From Scortum barcoo (lineage: Eukaryota > Chordata > Actinopteri > Centrarchiformes > Terapontidae): a stretch of 64,000 nucleotides of DNA. The notes beneath the pieces were generated by a model. It worked only from the letters and a program-made list of their open reading frames with translations, had not been told where the DNA came from and did no database searches. The stretch lies in contig CM041546.1 of NCBI GenBank assembly GCA_023238725.1, positions 12,198,028 through 12,262,027 on the forward strand. The letters run 5' to 3'. Shown here piece by piece: positions 48,026 through 57,785 of this stretch (the stretch's first letter is position 1; each line of letters starts with the position of its first letter). Position numbers and translations under genes: made by a program.

Positions 48026-50609
48026 TTAAAGTGTGTGCTCTGGATATAAAACCTGTAGGAAAAATTCAGTATTAAATTAAATTACCATGATATCATACCA
48101 GAAATGTTTCAGACAAAGTAACAGAAAGATTATTGTTAAATGTAATGCCTACCTCAGTTGTTGGCACCAAAATCCGTGCTGCAATTAGAAAAAACAAACA
48201 AACTAAAGCTTAAATACAGAGACTGAAGTGAAAGCTGCAGTCATTAGAGGTATATTTTAATCTCAGTTTTAAAATTTATTAGGATTAATCTCTCACCAGA
48301 AGATTTCTTCTTATAGTAAATCATCCCAGCAACTGAAAAGATCAGACCCAGCAGCAGCCCAGCCACCCCGACAGCGATCTTTTTCATCCCCCCATCAGGC
48401 TCAGTCTCTGATAAGAAAACATTACAGGCTGTGAAGATGTACATAGTGCCATTTTATTTGTCCATATATCACTTACATTTATAAAAGCAAAGGCATGGGT
48501 TTTAGCTTATGCCTAAAATGATGAGTCATGCCCAATAGTGGAAAAGGATTTTTAAAGTAAAAGTAGGAATACAACAATGTAAAATACTCAATTACAGAGT
48601 ACAAAGGTTTCATCAACAAAATGTACTTTGATTAAGTAGCATAAAATTGTAATCTTCAAATTAAGTAGAATTACCTCAAAATTAAATGAAAGTACTTGAG
48701 TAAAATTAGTTTCATTCCACCATGCTAATACCTCATCGCTTGAGATTGAATGTGTAATTTTACTTCTCTTGTTCACATGCACACTCTCTTACCCCAGTCA
48801 TAAAGCTTGGGCTCCATCAGGCTGGCGTGCTCCACCATGCAGGAGATTTTCTCTCCAGGTATGGGTGTATACTCTAGGTAGGAGTGGAACTGATAAAGCC
48901 AGTTCCCATTGGACAGTTCGTCAGTGGACGTCACATCAGATGTCACCGTCTTCCCGTTCCTCAGCCATGTCACTCGGATCTGTTTGGGGTAGAAGTTGTA
49001 GGCGCTGCAGAGGAGCATGGCTGGGTGTCTGCTGTCCACTGCCTCGATGGACTTCAGGCTGACGGAGGGCTCGACTAGAGAAAATACCCCCAAAACACAA
49101 CATTTTATGAAAAAATATCACATATTTACTCAATTTATAATGCATCTATTAATATCATACAAGTTACCTTTAAAGCAAAAGTTCAGTATTTTGGGAAATA
49201 GACATGTACTTGTAAGACGTTTTACTGATTATGATTTTTGAAAAATTTTGACCTGTTTCCCAAGTTGCAACTCTTTTTACTGTCCAGATAGCTGACTGGC
49301 TGTCTTTAAATCTGAAAGAGCTGCAACATTGTGATTCTGGAAATACCAGATGAGCACTGGTAAGTGGTTTTAAACACAGCAGAGCAGATTTAGTGACATC
49401 TAGTGGTGACCTTAATGTTCATTCTTGCTGTTCTTATGCTGATTGGTCAGATAGAAACATGGCGGTGCAACATGACAGACTCTGCGTAAGAGGACTGGAT
49501 CCCTATGTAGATATGAAGGGCTTCTTCTAAGCTAACAGAAATGGTTCAGAATTTAAGGCGATTATACACTAATGAAAACATAATTGTGAATATTATATTC
49601 CGTTTCTGCTTCTAGATCCCCTTAAACCTTACACAATTAGCAATTTCTGTTAAGTTCTTAGGTAGTCACCTGGGGTCAGTAGACCATCATAAATCAGCGG
49701 GGTATTTCTTTTGCAAAGTTCTGTTTTCCATATCTCTTTTTGCACAAAATCGGGATTGCTGTTCAGTATTGCAGCTATTTCTTTGGCTGTCTTCGTGTAG
49801 CCGATCATTTTCCCCAACGTACTGTTGTATTGTCCCCACAACACTTTGTTAAAGTAGTACTGCTCCAGGTACACTGCGTCATGACCATCATGGGAACTGA
49901 TCTTGCAGTACAGCAAAGCATGTCCATAGAGAGAATCTGTAAACATAACGGCAACAGATATTACTTATATATAGATATATAGATACACTTCATTGATCCC
50001 GTGAGGGAAATTGTCATGTTACAGCAGCACAATCACCAGCACAGTAAAGATGATGAATAATAAATTAAAAAGCTAAGTTAAAAAGCACTGTTGCAGATCT
50101 GCAGAATATCAATAAAAATGAGTAAAAAATATAAGAAATGTAAATATAAAAATAAAGCAGACCTACACAACAAAGATAAAAAATAACAGTAAAAAATGGC
50201 AGTGAATAATTATATTATATTATAATTATTGAATATACATTATATGTCTGTTATAAACAATTGTTTTGATCAATTGTGTACAATTGATCATCTGTCACAC
50301 AGGGGTGAACTATTGTACAGTGAAACGGTAGAAGGTAGGAATTTATATCTAAAATGTTCTTTTGAGAGCAGAACTGAATGAGTATGTAATAACAATAATA
50401 ATAATAATAATATGCAGTAGTAATATGGACAGTTGGTTGTTTTATCGTGTTCAATCAATATTGTCACACACGTTTTCATTCATATTTTAGCAAGTGAATA
50501 TTTGACTCTATTGCATCCACTTCAACAGCAACACAAACATCTGTTCATAGTACTTACCTGCTCTTGAAAATGTTAACAGAAGAGTAAAGAAGCTGAGAGC
50601 ATGAGACAT
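48026..50609 (-). CDS. MHC class II beta chain, copy 2 (probably non-classical)
   Basis: A class II beta chain of about 254 residues. Exons: 50558-50609 (signal peptide), 49670-49936 (beta1), 48793-49074 (beta2), 48297-48407 (membrane segment), 48153-48178 (tail) and 48026-48052 (last residues). Beta2 differs from copy 1 at only a few residues (PKQ for PQQ, SNGNW for SSGNW, SLMEP for SLTEP), whereas beta1 is very different (HALLYCKISSHDGHDAVYLE against a CKCQFTSPDD start in copy 1). An N-glycosylation site NSTL is kept. By eye against DRB, Trp61 is Leu (AAILNS) and His81 is Arg, while Asn82 is kept. The tail ends ILVPTTEVLYPEHTL through an additional last exon that copy 1 does not use. The extra exon is inferred from splice signals; without it the frame would run a further 18 codons into the intron. 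Confidence 0.92.
48537..48725. repeat. Interspersed fish repeat
   Basis: ttaaagtaaaagtaggaata, atgaaagtacttgagtaaaa and ttcattccaccatgc match the element in the corresponding intron of beta-1. It occupies the same place, between the beta2 and membrane exons, so it may predate the gene duplication. Confidence 0.55.
49372..49640. repeat. Interspersed fish repeat
   Basis: acatggcggtgcaacatgac, gattatacactaatgaaaac and ttctagatccccttaaacct are characteristic pieces of a high-copy teleost repeat that I recognise. It lies in the beta1-beta2 intron of copy 2. Confidence 0.6.
49960..50170. repeat. Retroelement tail-like repeat
   Basis: acttcattgatcccgtgagg followed by gaaattgtcatgttacagca is a recognisable fish retroelement motif (consensus actttattgatcccggaggg). 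It lies in intron 1 of class II beta-2. Confidence 0.55.
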
Positions 50610-50889
50610 GTTGTCATCTACACGAGTGCAATCAAACATAAAGGAAACTCAACCAGAGTTGATTCTGAGAAGACGAGGGAAGTTCAGCTGCATTTATAAA
50701 CAAATTTTTTTTTCCAAGCAGGCGTGGCACAATAAAAACAATGCTAAGTTTCCATGATCAGGTAGAAGAAGTACTCAGATGCTTTAAATTTAAGTAGAAG
50801 TAGTATTACAACAATGTGAAAAGACTCCATTACACTTAAAAGTTCTGCATCGAAAGAAAATTCTGCATTTAAAGTACTAGGAAGCAAAT

Positions 50890-51010
50890 CCACATGAGAG
50901 CAATCAAACAGACAGGAAACTTGACCAAAGTTAATTCTGAAAAAATGAGGAAGTTCAGCTGCTGATTTCTGAACAGCATTTTTCGAAGCAGGAGTTGCAC
51001 TTATTTAATA
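50890..51010 (-). pseudogene. Orphan copy of a class II beta 5' flank
   Basis: About 110 bases (gagcaatcaaacagacagga, gaggaagttcagctgctga, gcaggagttgcac) repeat the flank directly upstream of beta-2 at 50620-50725 (gtgcaatcaaacataaagga, gggaagttcagctgcat, gcaggcgtggcac). The gene beta-1 has a similar flank at about 42721-42815. No signal-peptide exon follows this copy. It appears to be what remains of another beta gene or of a local duplication. Confidence 0.65.
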
Positions 51011-52028
51011 ATTAAAACATTTCCGTGATCGTGTTGTTATTGCATTGTTATTGAAAAGTCCTGCCTCGAAATTAAGCAAAGTATTTTTGCAAAATGTCCA
51101 AAAGAAGATTTCATATTACTGTTATAGAGCAGATTTGTACTACATAATCATTTGTTACAAGCTGATTGTAAAATCTGACATTTGATCTTCAAAGTAAGTG
51201 ACTGTGGCTTTCAGCTGAATGTAGTGAAGTAAAATGTGCAAAGTTTCTGAAATGTAGTAAAGAGGAGCAAGGTGGCAAACAATAGAAATACTCCTAATAC
51301 TAAATCCTGAAGTCACAATCATTGGCTGTGGAGATTTATTCTGTATAAGTGATAATCATTCACTGCACAAGCAAACTATTTGTTTATTTATGGATAATTA
51401 CTGCATTCATTCACAGGTTCACTCAGATAAATACAGTAGTAGCTTTATCACAAATCATGCACTCTTATTACCCATGAATAATATGAAGCACATTTATGTA
51501 CAAACGTTGATATCAAAATGGAAAAATAGACAGAATCAAAAATACAGATGTGAAAAGCAATTTTTGTATAAGTGAGAGTGATAACCCAGATCTTTCCATG
51601 TACATTGCTGGTTAATACAGTGCCTCATTATCTTCTAAAGGGCATGTTAATAAATAAAAATGGCATTACATCTAATGTTCATTCAGACCATAAAATATCC
51701 AAACCTAAATGCCTCTCTAATAAATCTAATAAATAAGTTTTTTTTAAATTAAAGTTTTTTTGTAGCACTATTTTAAAGCCAATAATTTCAAATTGTCTCC
51801 TTCTTTCCATCCATTTCTAATGGCAGCTTTAAAGGTATAACAAGGTTGGAATCATTCAACCACATTCACCCGGCTCTTGCTGTCTATAATAGCTCTTTTT
51901 ACAACATAATAAAGGCTCAGAAGATGATAAATACACTCCAAAATTATGCTAAATATGAATTTAATGTTTCATAGAGACGCATGAGGATGCAGTTCTGTAT
52001 TAAACCGCAATCTTCAGCGGTAAAGAAA
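51011..52028. other. Intergenic between class II beta-2 and alpha-2
   Basis: AT-rich DNA without a recognisable gene. The part next to 52028 is probably the alpha-2 3' UTR. The 61-codon ORF at 51390 has no domain. Confidence 0.5.
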
Positions 52029-53061
52029 TTATTGTCCGTAGTGTCCCTTTGCGATAAAAAATACTCCAAGTGTGATTCCCAACAAGCCCAAAGTCAGGCC
52101 CACTCCACAGAAAATATCTGGTCCAAGACTGGGATGTCGACTCAAGTCAACTTCTGCTGAGGAAAATAGAAAGCATATGCATCATTACAGATACAGTTAT
52201 TACAGACACTGTGTATTTTGATGTTTAAGTGCCTTTATAAGATAAAACAGTCACCCCAGATCCTTGTTTTAGGCTTCTCCAGGGCGGAGTGCTCCACAGT
52301 GCAGCTGTAAATGTCCCCCTCCTTCGGTGTGAATGTCAGGGTGGAGAACTGGTGGAAGGTTTGATCCTTATTGGGATAATATCGACTGAGTGACACCACC
52401 TCCGACAGCGGACGGCCATTTTTGGTCCAGCTGACTTTGATGTCAGGTGGGTAAAAATGATTCAGAAAACAGGTAAGACTGTTTTCAACTTCCAGCTGAA
52501 CTTCCTCTGCAGGGTAGAGGATGACCTCAGGGGGGTCTTTAGGGGGACAGAAGACAATTGGTATTTTGTTACTCACATCACCACAGAGATAAATGTTGAG
52601 GTTAATGTACCTTTTTCTTCGGGTGGATTTTTCTCCTCTGCTGCTGCTATTGCAGTAAATGCTAAACAGAGTTTACTGTTTTCCAGAGCATCTGAAAGTA
52701 CTGTCAGACCTTCCAAAACTTGACTTGGATTAGGATCAATAAATCTGGGCACAGTGTAAACAATGTCATTTCTTTCAAAGTCCATATATACAATCTCCTC
52801 AGCATCAAACTCAAACTGTACCTCAGTTGTGCCATTCACAAAGCATCCCAAGACACAGACAATTTCATGAGGAACTGAAAAACAATAAAAAAGAAATAAA
52901 CACTCAAATACTGTACGTGTAGTCTATAATGTTTACCTCTTATGATTATATTTCAATATAAATGCTATCATTGTTAGGAACTAGTGCAAAAGATTATTCT
53001 TACTTTGTGAGAAAACGCAGAGGCTGTTGAACATCAGGATTATGAAAGTCGAGCGCTTCAT
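52029..53061 (-). CDS. MHC class II alpha chain, copy 2
   Basis: A class II alpha chain of 242 residues with the same exon lengths as copy 1: 53004-53061 (signal peptide, MKRSTFIILMFNSLCVF), 52611-52874 (alpha1), 52255-52536 (alpha2) and 52029-52153 (membrane exon). Alpha1 starts like copy 1 (VPHEIV, NGTTEVQFE, EEIVYMDFER) but its helical half is unrelated in sequence (PSQVLEGLTVLSDALENSK). Alpha2 differs from copy 1 at one residue by eye (PPEVI for PPEVV). The membrane exon is the same up to LTLGLLG, then diverges (ITLGVFFIAKGHYGQ). The alpha1 cysteine pair (LGCF, LCLA) and the alpha2 Ig cysteines are present. The frame is intact. It is probably the partner of beta-2, whose start lies about 1.4 kb away. 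Confidence 0.94.
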
Positions 53062-53119
53062 GTCTGAGCTGCAGATCTTCATTGTTGAATGGAAACCCTC
53101 AGTCTGAATAGAGCAACAT

Positions 53120-53145
53120 GTTTTATCCGTTGCCAAGAAGGAAAC
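53120..53145 (-). promoter_or_regulatory. Possible class II X box of alpha-2
   Basis: On the minus strand cttcttggcaacggat resembles the MHC class II X box (cctagcaacagatg), bound by RFX. It lies about 65 bases upstream of the ATG. A convincing Y box (ctgattgg) was not found, and the aligned place in alpha-1 reads as a degenerate version. Confidence 0.35.
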
Positions 53146-54544
53146 TAACAGTGACCACGTGACCAAGGCAGGTGCAAAAGTTGAAAAAATTACCAGAGAA
53201 ATTTGATGAAAGTAAACTTCACAGAAATAACCTAAGAAAGTTTCAGTCATTTTGGATCTCAAGTTTTTTATCAATGTTAAATTTGAAATAAATCCTTTTA
53301 TAAAGAGAAAAACTTCTTTCTTGTTCTTCCGTGTTATGTAAATGTGGATGTAATGTACCCGTCTAACCTGTATTGCTTGCAGTACATTGCACATTTTCTG
53401 TTCTTGCAGATAAACAACTTTTACACGTGCCAAGAAAAGCACACTTTGAGTACAAATAAGAGAGAGGGAAAAATCAGGTTACTTCATGAAGTTAATACTG
53501 TACTTTGTTTTGTAGCCTTTTGACAGTGTTGTTGAATGGTTCAGTGTATTTTCCACTCTGGGGTTTTCCCATCATCATTTACTTCAGTTGTCATGAGGAG
53601 AAAGAGGAAATTGAATTACGACCAAGAATGTCAAGATTGACTGTGGAAGTATTTCTTTTGTACCATATCACAAAAAAAAAAAAAAATCATCAGTAGTTTC
53701 ACTCCAATTTATTAACAACATGTAAGAGTCCCTTACAGAGACAGGATAAGTGGTACAGAAAATGGATGGATGGAAGAGTCTACAGCCATGTGAGCTAGCA
53801 TTATAATATGTTCCTGTTTAGCAGGTATGTTTATCATGTTCACTGTCTTAGTTTGGTAAACTAGCATGCCAACATTTGTGAATGATCACAAAACATAAAG
53901 TACAACTAATGCTGATTTATAGGTATTTGATCTTTAACCAAAGAACTGGACATTTTTTTGACAAATATTTTTGACCTGATGGCAGCGCTATGCAAACCGT
54001 CAGGGGTGATTACAGTTTATCTCGAGGGGGGCTTCATCCATCCAACACTTGTTGAGATATGTAAAGATATAACTAACAGACCAACACTACCATACAGACC
54101 CGAGCCACTCGCTTCCAACTTTCATGTTTCCTGAAAGCCAAATAGCTGGCTTTTTTACCCCCCTTTTTTTTTTTTCTGCAATGATCCATAGCACAAAGTT
54201 AATGAACTGCATTTTGAAAGCTAACAAAAGTTGATTCAAAAGACAAATAAATTACTGTGAGGCTTGTATTTACCTTCAAAACTTAAAATATTTATCAAAT
54301 ATTAAATAATAAAAAAAACCCACAAAGATATATAGTTGTAAAGATATATCTACACATGCATGGATCCATTTGTAGACGTGAAACAGTGCGAGTGTATTTG
54401 GTTTACAGGAGTTTGTAATGTTGGTGTTTATTACCTTTATCCCTGCTCTTCTAGGTATGTACAAATTGTTGTTTCTTCCTAATTTAATAAGATAAAACAA
54501 ATATGAACATTATATTAATAACATTAGCCCAACATATCAAATAA
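53146..54544. other. Intergenic, partly repeat-derived
   Basis: No gene recognised. At about 53950-54115, motifs including catccatccaacacttgttg and agatatgtaaagatataact resemble a common teleost repeat that ends in a similar sentence (ccatccaatagttgttgaga). The 153-codon minus-strand ORF at 52981-53442 overlaps the alpha-2 signal exon and is not separate coding sequence. Confidence 0.5.
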
Positions 54545-55205
54545 ACTTAGCACAAAAAGTGTAGATTATTTCTTTGTTGTAATGATGCTTCTTGGAAATA
54601 AATCTTATATCATAAAACTTATACCATTGGAAAGCCTGTTTATTTCCCATTTCAATAGCGCCACATTTGTAAGGAACATGCATTTGTGGGATAAGCAGCA
54701 GAGCTGAGTATGTGGGTTGCACCCATGAAAACTTTGCCAAATCTTCTGTGGCAATGCCAAACATCTTATTCTGCTGTTGTAATTAGCTCTTGTTTTGAGC
54801 TTCTGGTACTCCCAGGTGCTGCCTATCAGGTGCCTGATTAATAGCACCTGTGAGCATAAGCCCTGCTACAGTGGTCAATAGGTGTCTGCTCCGAGAATCA
54901 GCATGCCATGTTTGACTGATCTGGATAGGGCAACTTCAAGCTGGTGTTCTGCAAAACCAAGTTGCGGCATTATTTGAAGTGAGCTATGGTACCATCTTCA
55001 AAGTGAAAGCCGAGTTCCATATAACGGGGGATGTCAGACACAGGTGTCCCAAGAAGACAACACCCAGAAGAAGACTGTTTCCTCATCCTGTCATGCATCT
55101 AGGTGGGAAATAAACAGGATTTCCAATGGCATAAGATTTATTTCCAAAAAGCATTGTTATAACAAAGAAATAATCCACCAAACACAAATTTCCTTACTTT
55201 TTGTG
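54545..55205 (+). mobile_element. Deleted Tc1-like transposon with long terminal inverted repeats
   Basis: Inverted repeats of about 100 bases face each other: left about 54548-54650 and right about 55097-55203. They share agcacaaaaagt, attatttctttgtt, ggaaataaatctta and cctgtttatttccc. The interior (about 54955-55090) translates, in one broken frame, to pieces such as VAALFEVSYGTIFKVKAEF and then PKKTTPRRRLF, which resemble the helix-turn-helix and GRPR-type region of Tc1/mariner transposases. The catalytic part is gone, so the element cannot move by itself. The target-site duplication was not resolved. Confidence 0.7.
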
Positions 55206-55568
55206 CTGCTTATATGACAAAATTACTAATTTCATTATTTTATTTAAAAAATTTATGTTAAAAAAATATAATCCCACATATCTATTTAAGGTCTTATTTT
55301 GAGAACATTTTTATGTAGATGACCAATTAAGAAATATTAATACATCCACAGAGCTTTTAGAAAGGTTTGCCAATAGTATCAGTATCATGAGGTATCTCTG
55401 CGCAGTCTAAGTAGTTGCCAAGTAGTGTGGACAAAACTGAAAAAACTTCACTGATAACAATCCCAAGTGCTCAGTGACAAAAGGAGGAATAAGACCAGGG
55501 TGACCACTGGCTAAGCTTTGCTTGGTAACGTCTGCTGAAAAGCCATGTAGAGTAGAGGAGGCCACTTT

Positions 55569-56060
55569 TCATTGTTTATATTATTATTGCCATTTGGTAC
55601 ATGTTTCAGGTGTCTTTGTGGGTTTGTGTTGTTTAAGAGGGCTATCAACCTTTATTCTGAAATTACTACTTTTATTTTGACATTATGTGTTCGTTGCGCT
55701 GTTCCGGAGACTGAGAAGAAAACATACGAAGGTGAAGACACATGTGCTGTAGTTAAGCTAAAACAGTGAAGTTACGAAGTAATTAAGTGGTTGCAAAGTG
55801 TTTAAGTGTTCAAGAAACATCCGAAGACCAGAGATAATTCCTCCTTTACACGGCAGCAGCCAACGAGGTAATTAATGTGTTTTGTCTGTATTTTACTTTG
55901 CCGAGTGTTTTTCATGTTTATGTTTACTTTGCTGATGCTATTGTTAATACTGTGTGGGTATGTGTGTATGTCACAGTTTTCACGGTGGATTTGGAGGGAG
56001 CTTCAAATAAACCAGTACCAAGAAAGCCACTTGTGGTGTTCGTGCCTCGAGGGAATTACA
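55569..56060 (+). repeat. 5' LTR of the BEL/Pao element
   Basis: About 490 bases matching the 3' copy from tcattgtttata to cctcgagggaatta, with small indels and substitutions (for example a 7-base insertion gggtttg near the start). It lacks the first 22-24 bases (tgtagcagatattta...) of the 3' copy. A possible primer-binding site beginning tggttcattggcg follows at about 56071. Confidence 0.85.
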
Positions 56061-56449
56061 GTGAAAACTCGTGGTTCATTGGCGAAGTTCAAAGGATCGT
56101 CTTTTTCTTCAGTTTGATATGCTGCAGCTTATGTTGAGTTTATTATTCTGTAAATACAAGTTGCTGCAGTGCATATTTCAAGTTTCTGATAACAAGTGAA
56201 TACTAACTGCCATTGAAGATTTGAGTTTTTTCTGAATGTTTATGTGGTTTGCATATTGAGTGTGTATAGTAATATTTGAGGTTTAACTGTGTGATTTTGC
56301 TTATGTTAATTTTCTAAGGTGAATTTTGAGTAACAGACATTGATATATTTGAGTGTTGTTAATAGATTCAAAGGTTGGTTATTACATTAAGCTTTATTTG
56401 TAAACAATCTAACTGCTATTATTTTGCAAAAGTTAAGTAGTGATTTGAC

Positions 56450-57785
56450 AATGTCAGAACCAAAAGAACATATAAGTCAGGAGAGGGACAGTCTTAGGGA
56501 CAGTGAACATTACCAAGACCAACCTGAAGATGGAGAAGCAGATTCTGCTGAAGGTCACAAAGAGGAATCTCAGGAACCTAGGCAAAGGCAGAGAGTCAGA
56601 ACCCTTACAGAAAAGGGTTAAAGAAATGTATGAAGGAAAAATTAAAGAGCTTCAACAAAGGTTTAACTACATATATGGCAAGTGGAGAATACATGTTAAA
56701 GCAGCTAAGCAACCATTATCACAATCAACATAGCCTTTATCTGATGATCTGCTTCAAGATATTATTGGTGATGTCGGAGGGCTTTCTGCAGATGTCCAGC
56801 GCAGTTATGACGCACTGCGCAAAGTCTCACCTCCAGATCAGGACACGCATCGAAGAGTGGATCTGTGTGAAGGGCTTTCGAAGTTCATTGTATCCAGAGC
56901 TTCAAGTCGACTGGGTGGCAAGATTCCAGAACAAGAGCAAGAGTGGCCAGAAGCAGGCTCTCTCTTCAATTCAAGTAGCAGTAGATCAGGTTCTATGCTT
57001 TCTATCTTGAGAGGTGCCTCAGAACACTCAAGTCAATCTTCTGTGAAGCGCCAAGAAGCTGCTGCTGAAGCTGCTGCATGCCAAGCAGTTCTGAAAGTGC
57101 TACAAGAGCAAGAAAAGGAAGAACTGGAATTACAGCGCTTAGAAGCAGAAGCTAAGAGAAAGGTGGCAGATTAAGAGGCAGCAGCCATCAAGCGTTGCTT
57201 AGAGCTAAACCAGAAGAAGAACATTCAGCTCTACAAAAGACTCTTGAATGAGAAAAGGAGAAATATTTTGCAGTTGGTAGCAATGAAAAGTCTTGCTGCA
57301 CAAGCAAGAATACATGTGTATGATCAGATGAAAACTGTAGAATGGCAGAGACAAGACACTGTAAAACAAGAGAGTAGAAGATAATCAAGGTTCTGCTCCA
57401 ACAAGACAACCACTGAATATACCTTTCATTCCCCAAGCTGCAACCACCTCCTCAAATGACAGTACGGCAGAACTTGTTAAAGTACTGGCAGGTGCTCTAA
57501 CTGCCAATAGGATTCCAGTTCCAGAGCCATCAGTATTCAGTGGGGATTCTTTGAAATACAATGATTGGAAACTCTCCTTCGAAACATTGATTGACCAGAA
57601 AAACATTCAAGACAAAGAGAAGATATACTACCTGCGTAGATACGTAGGTGGACAAGCAAAGAACGCACTTGAGGGCTATTTCCTACTTGGAACTGAATCT
57701 GCCTGTGCTGCTGCATGGGAGATTTTAGAGGAGAGGTATGGAAATCCTTTCATGATTGCAAAATCGTGTAGGGACAAACTTCAAA
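56450..57785 (+). pseudogene. Broken gag-like region of the BEL/Pao element
   Basis: A plus-strand coding relic starting at MSEPKEHISQ and continuing, in several frames with stops at about 56621, 56731 and 57172, through a charged coiled-coil stretch (EQEKEELELQRLEAEAKRK) into a DUF1759-type segment (about 57520-57785) with VFSGDSLKYNDWKLSFETLI, YLRRYVGGQAKNALEG and AWEILEERYGNP. In intact BEL elements zinc knuckles and an aspartic protease follow, but here they are absent. Confidence 0.75.

Noticed and set aside
52981..53442. 153-codon minus-strand ORF at the class II alpha-2 start
   Set aside because: Its end is the alpha-2 signal-peptide exon read through its donor, and the remainder is 5' flank.
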